Shown here one piece after another: positions 1 to 5,389 of a stretch of 6,472 nt of DNA. Numbering within the stretch: the first letter of the stretch is position 1; each line of letters opens with the position of its first letter. The position numbers were made by a program, and so were the translations under genes. A model generated the notes under the pieces. That model was not told the origin of the DNA, made no database searches, and was given only the letters and a program-made list of their open reading frames with translations. The stretch covers positions 23,828 to 30,299 of the forward strand of contig MKSH01000031.1 of the NCBI GenBank assembly GCA_001898095.1, read 5' to 3'. This DNA is from Solirubrobacterales bacterium 70-9. GTDB lineage: Bacteria > Actinomycetota > Thermoleophilia > Solirubrobacterales > 70-9.

Positions 1-106
1 GCGACCACGTGCTCAGCGCGACCAGCATGGCCGTTGCCGCCACTGCAGCCACGGCCATGATCGCCATCGCCATCAGCAAGGCCGCACCGCGCTGCCCGGC
101 GTTCAT
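1..106 (-). CDS. gspK: Type II secretion minor pseudopilin GspK, N-terminal fragment
   Basis: Only the first 35 codons are present; the gene continues beyond the left edge. The peptide starts MNAGQRGAALLMAMAIMAV and runs into a long Ala/Met/Leu/Val-rich helix. This is a class III prepilin signal with probable cleavage after Gly7. The residue five after the cut is Met12, not the Glu found in the other four pseudopilins here. Lack of that Glu is typical of GspK, which caps the tip of the pseudopilus with GspI and GspJ. The ATG overlaps the gspJ stop in an ATGA, so translation is probably coupled; I see no good Shine-Dalgarno sequence. Identity rests on the N-terminus plus its position after gspJ. 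Confidence 0.88.
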   Translation of the reverse strand, partial: MNAGQRGAALLMAMAIMAVAAVAATAMLVALSTWS

Positions 107-702
107 GAGCGCAGCGCGAACACGCGCACCACGGTTTCGCCCGAACCGAGCACCACTTGCATGCGTACGGCCAGCGGCAGCGGGGGGTCGGCCGGCGTCG
201 TCGGCCACGTATTGTTCCAGGTCAACGCGGGGCCGAGATATTGCAGGCTCAGGCGGGTCACGTCATCGAGTACCACGTAGCGGGTCGGCGGCGTGGTTGC
301 GGCAAGGTCGAGCCCCGGCCAGATCCACAATTCGATCTGGTGCGCACCGTTCACTCCGTAGCCGATGCGCCGCGGTACGTCGACGCCGTCCGTCCCGGCG
401 AACCGAGTGAACTCCAGCAGTGGCGCCTGTGCTGCATCGGGCCGACCAAGCCACGCTGGCGAGGTGCCGGCATCGCTGCGCACCGGGCGCGGCGCGGCCA
501 GCCGTACATCGCGCGCAAAGCGGACGAAGAACGACTCCGCCTGCCGCCATTGCGCGGATTCCGCCTGAATGCGGTCGCGCGACGCCATGACCACGCCAAG
601 TCCGCGATAGGCCATCAGCGTGAGCAGCGACAGAACGAGCAGCGCCGACAGCAGCTCGATCAAGGTGAATCCGGGGGCAGCGCGAAACCGGTGGGCGTTC
701 AT
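103..702 (-). CDS. gspJ: Type II secretion minor pseudopilin GspJ
   Basis: This 199-residue protein is of normal length for GspJ. It has a short basic leader and a prepilin peptidase site PGFTLIE (cut after Gly11, Phe12 as first mature residue, Glu16 as the conserved Glu5). A hydrophobic helix follows to about residue 33, then the AYRGL segment common near the start of the GspJ globular domain. GspJ forms the pseudopilus tip complex with GspI and GspK in the periplasm. The start overlaps the gspI stop in an ATGA, and a GGAG lies about 8 nt upstream of the ATG, so both coupling and direct initiation are possible. The stop overlaps the gspK start in the same way. The name follows from the prepilin motif, the length and the position between gspI and gspK. 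Confidence 0.93.
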   Translation of the reverse strand: MNAHRFRAAPGFTLIELLSALLVLSLLTLMAYRGLGVVMASRDRIQAESAQWRQAESFFVRFARDVRLAAPRPVRSDAGTSPAWLGRPDAAQAPLLEFTRFAGTDGVDVPRRIGYGVNGAHQIELWIWPGLDLAATTPPTRYVVLDDVTRLSLQYLGPALTWNNTWPTTPADPPLPLAVRMQVVLGSGETVVRVFALRS

Positions 703-1094
703 CGGCCGCTCTCCGAGGGATCCACGACAAAACCCGTGGAATGCGCAAGGAAGTGCGCTGGCTGCGCCGGCACGAAGACGAAGACGTCGACGCGATGGAA
801 TGCCGCATTCGGCGTCGCGGATACTTCCTCGCGCCAGCCGAGTTCAAGATTGCCCTGGCGCCGCACACCGGTTCGCACGCCGACCGGCAACCAGTCGCCG
901 CGTGCACGATGCTCGGCGAGGCGATCGGCCGCGACCCACCCGGCCAGCAGTCGCCCACGCAGTTCGTCGGCATGGCTGACGCCCTGCGTGGCCACGCGCA
1001 GCGCGGCAAGCAGCGACACCGCGACGATCGTCATGGCGACCAGCACTTCGACCAGCGTGAATCCCGGCGCGTCATTGCGCTGCCATGTCGCCAT
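699..1094 (-). CDS. gspI: Type II secretion minor pseudopilin GspI
   Basis: This is a 131-residue small pseudopilin. The leader ends in APGFTLVEVLVAMTIVAVSL, giving cleavage after Gly11 with the conserved Glu at residue 16, then a transmembrane/assembly helix to about residue 33. The short globular part fits GspI, the smallest of the minor pseudopilins. GspI is thought to nucleate the tip complex with GspJ and GspK. The ATG at 1094 lies inside gspH (23-bp overlap) and has a good Shine-Dalgarno sequence, AGGGGA, just upstream at about 1101-1106. An ATGA also occurs at the gspH stop, but its ATG is out of frame for this gene, so 1094 is preferred. The 3' end overlaps the gspJ start by 4 bp. Confidence 0.93.
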   Translation of the reverse strand: MATWQRNDAPGFTLVEVLVAMTIVAVSLLAALRVATQGVSHADELRGRLLAGWVAADRLAEHRARGDWLPVGVRTGVRRQGNLELGWREEVSATPNAAFHRVDVFVFVPAQPAHFLAHSTGFVVDPSESGR

Positions 1095-1611
1095 AGGTCT
1101 TCCCCTGCCCGGGTGCGATGCGCAAGTCGCCGACCGGAGAGGCCGCGATGCCGTAATGGTCGGTACCGAGCGCCAGGTCCATCGAAAACGCCGACATCGA
1201 GCCGTCGGACGGAAACTGCAGACGCATGGTCGCCTGCGCCGCGGCGGCTTCGTTGCGCAGCTGCGATATCAGCATGCCGTGCGGCAGGCTGCGCGCACGC
1301 AACACATCGTCGTCACGGATCTCGGACCACCCGTCATCGCCACCCTGGCGCCAGAAGCGGTAGTGGCTGCCGTCGGACGTCCACACGATGGCGGCGCCGG
1401 AGATGCGCGCTTCCTGGGCGGCAAGCTCCAGCAGCTGCGCGAGTCGCTCGGCCTCGACCCGCAACAGGTCGCGATCGCCCGGTTGCATCCGTGCCCCGAT
1501 GGTTCCCGCCAGGATGCCCATGATCAGCACCACGACCAGCATCTCCAGCAGCGTGAAGCCGCGTTTGCCCAGGCGGACGATCGCTTCATGCACGGCACGG
1601 GTTTCCGTCAC
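1072..1611 (-). CDS. gspH: Type II secretion minor pseudopilin GspH
   Basis: This is a 179-residue pseudopilin if started at the GTG at 1611. The prepilin peptidase site is KRGFTLLEMLVVVLIMGILA, with the cut after Gly18 and the conserved Glu at residue 23. The globular part contains the Trp-rich stretch SHYRFWRQGGDDGWSEI, typical of the GspH/FimT fold. GspH is a minor pseudopilin near the pseudopilus tip. There is no ATG near the start. GTG codons occur at 1620, 1611 and 1593. I chose 1611 because it forms a GTGA overlap with the gspG stop, matching the 4-bp overlaps at the I-J and J-K junctions. The GTG at 1593 would give a shorter, more usual leader and cannot be excluded. Confidence 0.9.
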   Translation of the reverse strand: MTETRAVHEAIVRLGKRGFTLLEMLVVVLIMGILAGTIGARMQPGDRDLLRVEAERLAQLLELAAQEARISGAAIVWTSDGSHYRFWRQGGDDGWSEIRDDDVLRARSLPHGMLISQLRNEAAAAQATMRLQFPSDGSMSAFSMDLALGTDHYGIAASPVGDLRIAPGQGKTYGDMAAQ

Positions 1612-2042
1612 AGCGTCCACGAACCGATGTCGGCATCGTTGCCCTCGCCGCCGGGTGCACCGTCGGCCCCCAAACCGTAGACATCCACCTCCCCGTGCAG
1701 GCCCGGGTTCAGGTACTGGTAGGGATGGCCCCAGGGGTCTTTCGGCAGGCGCCCGACGTACCCCTCGGGCTTCCAGTTCGACGGGATCGGCCCGGAGTCA
1801 GGCCGGGACACCAGCGCCTGCAGTCCCTGTTCGGTGGTCGGGTAGCGCCGGTTGTCCAGACGGTAGAGCTGCAGGGCCTGCATCAGGCTGGCGATGTCCT
1901 GCCGCGATGCGGTCACGCGCGCCTCGTCCGGCCGGCTCATCACCTTCGGCACGACCAGCGCAGCGAGGATGCCGAGGATCACCACGACCACCATCAGTTC
2001 AAGCAGGGTGAAACCGCGTTGGGACGAAACACGTGTCGGCAT
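1608..2042 (-). CDS. gspG: Type II secretion major pseudopilin GspG
   Basis: This 144-residue protein is the main subunit of the periplasmic pseudopilus that pushes folded substrates through the outer-membrane secretin. It shows the canonical prepilin signal QRGFTLLELMVVVVILGIL (cut after Gly10, Glu15 as conserved Glu5) and the GspG core motifs RYPTTEQGLQAL and KDPWGHPYQY. It ends in the GADG...GGEGNDADIGSW loop, which binds calcium in characterised GspG proteins (Asp127, Asp136 and Asp138 are the acidic residues here). The ATG at 2042 is chosen because a GAGGTGG ribosome-binding site lies 7 nt upstream and the leader length is normal. A longer reading to 2162 would add 40 unrelated residues. 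It is the first gene of the operon in this window. Confidence 0.97.
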   Translation of the reverse strand: MPTRVSSQRGFTLLELMVVVVILGILAALVVPKVMSRPDEARVTASRQDIASLMQALQLYRLDNRRYPTTEQGLQALVSRPDSGPIPSNWKPEGYVGRLPKDPWGHPYQYLNPGLHGEVDVYGLGADGAPGGEGNDADIGSWTL

Positions 2043-2056
2043 GGTGGCGCCACCTC
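2043..2056 (-). promoter_or_regulatory. gspG ribosome-binding site embedded in a perfect palindrome
   Basis: Read on the minus strand, GAGGTGG (2056-2050) sits 7 nt before the gspG ATG and decides the start. Bases 2043-2054 (GGTGGCGCCACC) are a perfect 12-bp palindrome covering most of this site and abutting the start codon. In RNA it could fold only into a 4-bp stem with a 4-nt loop, so strong occlusion is doubtful. As DNA it could also be a protein-binding site. Confidence 0.6.
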
Positions 2057-2295
2057 GGATGTGCAGAGAGCTTGCGGCTCGGATGTCCGGCCGCACTGCG
2101 CGTGCGCACGGCGGCAAGGCAAGACGGCTCCAGCACAGGCGCGACGCGTTCGGCGGGCACATCGGCCCGAAGATGCGCTGAAGTCTCCGTTGTGATGCAA
2201 GCAGCGGCCCGCAGGTTCCGCATGACGCGCATGCGCATCGTCGGTGCGGCAGGCAAACCCGTTCGCCGATCGCAATGCCTCTTTCGTCGTCCCGT

Positions 2296-2366
2296 GCGTC
2301 GACGGGAACCTTCTTCGTGCCGCTGCGTCGGTTGGTGAGCGGGGACTGGTTCCCCGGCGTCGACGC
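2296..2366. repeat. Interrupted inverted repeat with 15-bp arms
   Basis: The left arm GCGTCGACGGGAACC (2296-2310) is fully complementary to the right arm GGTTCCC (2348-2354) plus GTCGACGC (2359-2366). The two parts of the right arm are split by a 4-nt CGGC bulge, and the spacer between arms is 37 nt. A second, shorter hairpin (GGGGA 2341-2345 with TCCCC 2351-2355) uses part of the right arm, so the two folds exclude each other. No T-tract follows on either strand, so it does not look like a simple terminator. It could be an operator for a dimeric regulator or an RNA switch in the leader of the plus-strand gene; the role is inferred. Confidence 0.6.
2305..2329 (+). promoter_or_regulatory. Possible ECF-type promoter (GGAAC-N16-CGTC)
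   Basis: GGAAC at 2305-2309 is followed after 16 nt by CGTC at 2326-2329. This resembles the general -35/-10 pattern of promoters read by ECF sigma factors, and the window encodes one such factor. If used, it would give the dihaem lipoprotein gene a leader of about 200 nt. The -35 part coincides with the left arm of the inverted repeat. Such short motifs arise by chance in GC-rich DNA, so this is a weak call. Confidence 0.2.
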
Positions 2367-2524
2367 GATGCAATGCGGGTACCGCGCAGCGATGGACCTG
2401 CGCGGATTCGTCGATACGCAGAGACAGTTTCATGGTGCCGGCCGATGCGGGCGGCATGGGTTGCTGCGGCCGCTGGAAACCGCTGCGCGGAGTGTTTTTG
2501 TCCTGACTGGGTGCATCCAATGAA

Positions 2525-2530
2525 GAGGGA
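2525..2530 (+). promoter_or_regulatory. Ribosome-binding site choosing the ATG at 2537
   Basis: GAGGGA lies directly against an in-frame ATG at 2531, which is too close for normal initiation. Counting from GAGG it is 8 nt from the ATG at 2537. The second ATG is therefore the likely start. A third in-frame ATG four codons later (2549) would also leave a complete lipoprotein signal peptide. Confidence 0.65.
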
Positions 2531-2536
2531 ATGCAG

Positions 2537-4135
2537 ATGAGCAGATTCATGCACAAGAAATGGTTGCCGACGGCGCTGCCTGTCGCACTTGTCGTCGGCC
2601 TCACCGGATGCGGCGGCTCCAGTCCCCACGGCCAGGCGGCCACGCCGCCTCCGGTCCCGGCCCCGACCGTGGTGTCCACCACCCCGGCCAATGCCGCGAC
2701 GGGCGTGCTGAACACGGCGGAAGTCAGCGCCACGTTCGACCAGGCGATCGACCCGGCAACGCTGAAGAACGCCACCTTCAACGTGAACTGCCCGGCCGGC
2801 GCGGCTGCCTTCGGGTCCGTCACCTACGATGCGGCGACGAGGAAAGCCACGTTCGTGCGCATCACCGAATCGCCGACCAACCCGCCGCAGTCCGAGGTGG
2901 CCGAACCCATGGCGGCGAACGTCACCTGCACCGCGACCATCACGACCGGCGTCAAGGGCACCAACGGCGCCGCGTTGGCGACGAATTACGTGTGGACATT
3001 CTCGACCGTGACCGACACGGCGTTCCTGGACCAGGGCAAGCAGATCTTCCGCTTCGACACGTTCGGCGACGAGACGACGTGGACCGACACACTGCACATG
3101 AACGACGTCATCGCTGCAGCCGTCGATCCGAAGACGGCGTTGGCCGTCGGCCTGAAAGTGGACGCGGAGGCGCTTCCTCCGTCCGTCGTGGCAGGCATCC
3201 AGGACGGCAGCATCAGCCTGACCAGTCCCGACACCACGCTTGCGCTGATCAGCCTCGATGCGGTGGTGGGCATCAAGGGCACCGTGGAAACCGTCAACGG
3301 CAAGAGCACGCTGACCCGCGTCGGAATCACCTGTGCGTTGTGCCATTCCACGGTCGACAACTCGTTTGCGCCGGGTATCGGCAAGCGCCTGGATGGCTGG
3401 CCCAATCGCGACCTCAATCCCGGGCTGATCATCTCGCTGTCGCCGGCGCTGACCCAGGCGCAAAAGGCCGTCTACAGTTCGTGGGGGCCGGGCATGTACG
3501 ACCCCCGCTACAACATCGATGGCATCAACGGTCCGCAGGTGATCTCGCCGGCCTTCGGCCTGCAGGGCATCCACAAGATCATCGCGACCGGCGATGGCGA
3601 CGATCTGGCTTACTGGAACCGGTATGTCGCCGTCACGCAGATGGGCGGGCACGGCAACTTCACCGATGCGCGCGTCGGCACGGGCATCAACATCACCAAC
3701 GGCACCGACGACCTGGTCACCGCCAAGCTGCCCGCGCTGCAGGCATATCAGCTGTCGATCGCGGCGCCACCCGCACCGGCCGGCAGCTTCGACGCCGCGG
3801 CCGCAGCGCGCGGCAAGGTCCTTTTCGAGGGCAAGGCAGGATGCATCACCTGCCACAGCGGCCCCGAGTTCACCGACGCCAACGAACGCCTGCACCCGGC
3901 AAGCGACGTGGCAAGCGAACCCGAGGCCCCCGGAGTGCCGAGCTACGCATCGCGCACGGCGACCAAGCAGTACCGCACGGCACCGCTGAAGGGTGTCTGG
4001 CAGCATCCACCGTACTTCCACAACGGCTCGGCGGCCACGCTCGACGACGTCGTGGCGAAATACAACGCGAAGCAGGCGCTCGGCCTGAGCAGCGCGGAGG
4101 TCGCCGACGTCGCGCAGTACGTGAAGTCGCTGTAG
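2537..4135 (+). CDS. Dihaem c-type cytochrome lipoprotein with N-terminal Ig-like domain (cytochrome c peroxidase/MauG-related)
   Basis: This 532-residue protein begins with a lipoprotein signal peptide: basic MSRFMHKK, a hydrophobic stretch, and lipobox LTGC with the lipidated Cys at residue 25. Gly follows the Cys rather than Asp, which favours outer-membrane sorting. A Pro/Ala-rich linker leads to a bacterial Ig-like Big_5 domain at about 43-156, starting PTVVSTTPANAATGV. The rest carries two haem c sites, CALCH (266-270) and CITCH (436-440). The C-terminal YRTAPLKGVWQHPPYFHNGS (His490, His495) is typical of the C-terminal domain of dihaem cytochrome c peroxidase/MauG-like proteins. Likely axial ligands (for example Met320, Met369 or His residues) cannot be fixed by eye. 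Role: electron transfer or peroxide/substrate oxidation outside the inner membrane; the substrate is unknown. It stands alone, divergent from gspG. No gene symbol is justified. Confidence 0.88.
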   Translation: MSRFMHKKWLPTALPVALVVGLTGCGGSSPHGQAATPPPVPAPTVVSTTPANAATGVLNTAEVSATFDQAIDPATLKNATFNVNCPAGAAAFGSVTYDAATRKATFVRITESPTNPPQSEVAEPMAANVTCTATITTGVKGTNGAALATNYVWTFSTVTDTAFLDQGKQIFRFDTFGDETTWTDTLHMNDVIAAAVDPKTALAVGLKVDAEALPPSVVAGIQDGSISLTSPDTTLALISLDAVVGIKGTVETVNGKSTLTRVGITCALCHSTVDNSFAPGIGKRLDGWPNRDLNPGLIISLSPALTQAQKAVYSSWGPGMYDPRYNIDGINGPQVISPAFGLQGIHKIIATGDGDDLAYWNRYVAVTQMGGHGNFTDARVGTGINITNGTDDLVTAKLPALQAYQLSIAAPPAPAGSFDAAAAARGKVLFEGKAGCITCHSGPEFTDANERLHPASDVASEPEAPGVPSYASRTATKQYRTAPLKGVWQHPPYFHNGSAATLDDVVAKYNAKQALGLSSAEVADVAQYVKSL

Positions 4136-4238
4136 CTCGTGCGGGAGCGCCCGACCGGACGAATGCGACACGATCCGCAGGGCGCGACCCGGCAGTTCAA
4201 GCCGGCTCCGCGGCGCGGTTTGGCCAGATACCCGAGGA

Positions 4239-4263
4239 CATCCCCCGACGCCGCCGGGGGATG
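4239..4263. terminator. Hairpin, probable bidirectional terminator
   Basis: CATCCCCCG pairs perfectly with CGGGGGATG (9 bp) across a 7-nt loop. It lies about 100 nt past the cytochrome stop and about 140 nt past the sigma factor stop on the other strand. There is no run of T on either side, so intrinsic termination would be weak; location and stem strength are the only support. Confidence 0.4.
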
Positions 4264-4338
4264 CCCGCTTCAGGCAATCCCGATCGCCATTCGGGCAAGG
4301 CAAGCCGGCGGTGGCCCGTCGGCGCCCTGCACCGGCGT

Positions 4339-4366
4339 GATGCCGATGGCGGATCGCACCGGCATC
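4339..4366. terminator. Hairpin just past the sigma factor stop, possible terminator
   Basis: GATGCCG (4339-4345) pairs with CGGCATC (4360-4366) over a 14-nt loop. It begins 37 nt downstream of the sigma factor stop on the minus strand. There is no T-tract, so it may only stabilise the 3' end of the mRNA. Confidence 0.25.
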
Positions 4367-4402
4367 TGGCGACCAAGCAGCGGCAACCGGGCCACGGAGG
4401 AG

Positions 4403-5131
4403 CTAATCGCCCTCGCCGGAAGCTGGTTCCGCCGAGAGCCACGCCATCACGACGGCGGTCATGCACGCGCAGCGCACGCCGAGAAACGGAAAACTGTCGG
4501 CCAGCATGTTGCCGAGCGTGGTGCCCAGCGACTTGCGCAGCAGCCGGCGCGCGCGGTGCAGCCGGGTCTTCACGGTCTGCGGCTTGATGGCCAGTCGAGC
4601 AGCGGTTTCCTCGACGCTGCTCGCTTCGATCTCGCGCAACCTGAAGACGGTGCGATAGGGCTCGGGCAGCTCGTCGATCGCATCCCGCAGCAGGAGACGG
4701 ATCTCTGCGCGGGCAGCGAACGACACCGGATCGCCACCATGGCGCCCAAGCCCGGATCGGCTGACCCAGAAAGGATCCGGCGACGACATGTCGACGTGCT
4801 CAAGCCCGACCGTCGCGCGCCGCCTGCGCAAGCGGCTGCGCGCCTCGTTGAGCAGGATGCTGATCAGCCAGGTTCGCAGGGGCGCATCGCCGCGGAACGT
4901 GTCGAATTTGTCATAGGCCCTGGCGAAAGCTTCCTGCACGATGTCCTCGGCTTCGGTCTCCTCCTTGAGCACGCCGCGCGCGATCCGGTACAAGTGCGGG
5001 CCGAAGCGCTGCATGATGTACCGGAACGCTTCATGGTCACCATGCGTCACAAGCAGGACCAGCGCGGCGTCGTTCAGCGCGGCGTAGTCGATCCGCGTGA
5101 CATCCGCGGACGAAGATGAGGACCCTTGCAT
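4403..5131 (-). CDS. ECF-family RNA polymerase sigma factor with C-terminal extension
   Basis: This 242-residue protein directs RNA polymerase to a dedicated promoter set. Sigma region 2 spans about residues 31-105, with AEDIVQEAFARAYDKFDTFRG for core binding and -10 recognition, then LRTWLISILLNEARSRLRRRR. Region 4 spans about 145-200, with the ELPEPYRTVFRLREIE segment and a helix-turn-helix ending KPQTVKTRLHRARRLLR that reads the -35 element. The linker at 106-144 is longer than in minimal ECF factors. A tail of about 42 residues (FPFLGVRCACMTAVVMAWL) holds two Cys (221, 223). The ATG at 5131 is the only suitable start before region 2, but no clear Shine-Dalgarno sequence precedes it. No anti-sigma gene lies beside it: downstream is a convergent gene and upstream is divergent ccmA. 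Its regulon and signal are unknown. Confidence 0.93.
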   Translation of the reverse strand: MQGSSSSSADVTRIDYAALNDAALVLLVTHGDHEAFRYIMQRFGPHLYRIARGVLKEETEAEDIVQEAFARAYDKFDTFRGDAPLRTWLISILLNEARSRLRRRRATVGLEHVDMSSPDPFWVSRSGLGRHGGDPVSFAARAEIRLLLRDAIDELPEPYRTVFRLREIEASSVEETAARLAIKPQTVKTRLHRARRLLRKSLGTTLGNMLADSFPFLGVRCACMTAVVMAWLSAEPASGEGD

Positions 5132-5163
5132 GGCTATTTGGATGCAGATGCGGCTTGCGGGTT

Positions 5164-5189
5164 CCGGCATCGACCGGCGGCCGGCATCG
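5164..5189. repeat. Short direct repeat CCGGCATCG, two copies 17 bp apart
   Basis: Identical 9-mers begin at 5164 and 5181 and lie just upstream of the sigma factor gene. The 17-bp offset is between one and a half and two helical turns. They could be a paired binding site or a chance result of GC-rich sequence. Confidence 0.35.
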
Positions 5190-5287
5190 GCGCTCACGAA
5201 CGCGGGCCCCTGCCTGCCCGGCACGATCCGGCTACCGGCGTGCCCGACGCTCCGGGCCGCCGGGCCGGGCAGCACATGCGCCGGAAT

Positions 5288-5311
5288 GGCCCGGGGTACG
5301 GCCCGGTGTAC
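5288..5311. repeat. Tandem 12-bp near-duplicate
   Basis: GGCCCGGGGTAC (5288-5299) is followed directly by GGCCCGGTGTAC (5300-5311), differing at one base. It lies about 80 bp before ccmA. It may be a replication-slippage duplication or a tandem operator; nothing shows which. Confidence 0.45.
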
Positions 5312-5389
5312 GCGCGCCTGCGGCAATCGCGCGACAGCGGCAGTGCGCCGCATGGACAAGCGCCATCGCCATTGCGGACAATCACGGAG

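Larger units (their letters stand above)
2043..2536. other. Divergent intergenic region between gspG and the dihaem lipoprotein gene
   Basis: This stretch of nearly 500 bp separates two divergent genes and must hold both promoters. I see no convincing sigma-70 -35/-10 pair, which is common in such GC-rich DNA. The open frames on both strands translate to Arg/Cys/Ala-rich sequence with no recognisable motif, so I do not call a gene. It contains the gspG ribosome-binding site palindrome at the left end, a 10-bp palindrome GCGCATGCGC at 2227-2236, an interrupted inverted repeat at 2296-2366, and the ribosome-binding site for the plus-strand gene at the right end. Confidence 0.7.
4136..4402. other. 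Convergent intergenic region between the dihaem lipoprotein and sigma factor genes
   Basis: No gene is supported here; the open frames are antisense or low-quality shadows without motifs or ribosome-binding sites. The region holds several GC-rich hairpins: 4239-4263, a weaker one (CCCGA 4279-4283 with TCGGG 4291-4295), and 4339-4366. This fits a shared termination zone for two genes transcribed towards each other. Confidence 0.65.
5132..5389. other. Divergent intergenic region between the sigma factor gene and ccmA
   Basis: This is about 260 bp without a supported gene. The ccmA frame is open leftwards through it to 5126, but the translation lacks any ABC-protein similarity and begins inside the sigma factor gene, so I do not extend ccmA. 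The DNA is very GC-rich and contains two copies of CCGGCATCG (5164-5172 and 5181-5189), a 9-bp inverted repeat (CTGCCCGGC 5214-5222 with GCCGGGCAG 5264-5272), and a tandem 12-mer at 5288-5311. A GGAAC on the minus strand (5165-5161) lies 30-34 bases before the sigma factor ATG. No convincing sigma-70 promoter is visible for either gene. Confidence 0.6.

Noticed and set aside
157..1680. 507-codon open frame on the plus strand across gspJ-I-H
   Set aside because: It is antisense to three recognisable pseudopilin genes, has an Arg/His/Gln-rich translation, and shows no motif or start signal.
2043..2162. Longer gspG starting at 2162
   Set aside because: The additional 40 residues would give a far too long prepilin leader. 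The ATG at 2042 has a good ribosome-binding site and a normal 10-residue leader.
2461..2510. Possible sigma-70 or ECF promoter just before the dihaem lipoprotein gene (TTGCTG, or GGAAAC with TCCTGA)
   Set aside because: TTGCTG has no acceptable -10 box at 16-18 bp, and GGAAAC to TCCTGA is 20 bp apart, too far for an ECF promoter.
2275..2523. 82-codon plus-strand frame in the gspG-cytochrome intergenic region
   Set aside because: There is no ribosome-binding site, no recognised motif, and its composition resembles random GC-rich translation.
1994..4303. Very long open frame (769 codons) on the minus strand, antisense to the dihaem lipoprotein gene
   Set aside because: The translation is Arg/Gly/Val-rich with no domain, and the plus strand carries a clear lipoprotein with haem motifs. 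Long antisense frames are expected in GC-rich genes.
2560..4587. 675-codon plus-strand frame overlapping the cytochrome gene in another phase
   Set aside because: It has a shadow-type Arg/Gly/His-rich composition and continues through the convergent sigma factor gene; there is no recognisable domain.
5126..5389. Extension of ccmA to the ATG at 5126
   Set aside because: It would add 88 residues unlike any ABC protein and overlap the start of the divergent sigma factor gene. Total length would exceed that of CcmA proteins.
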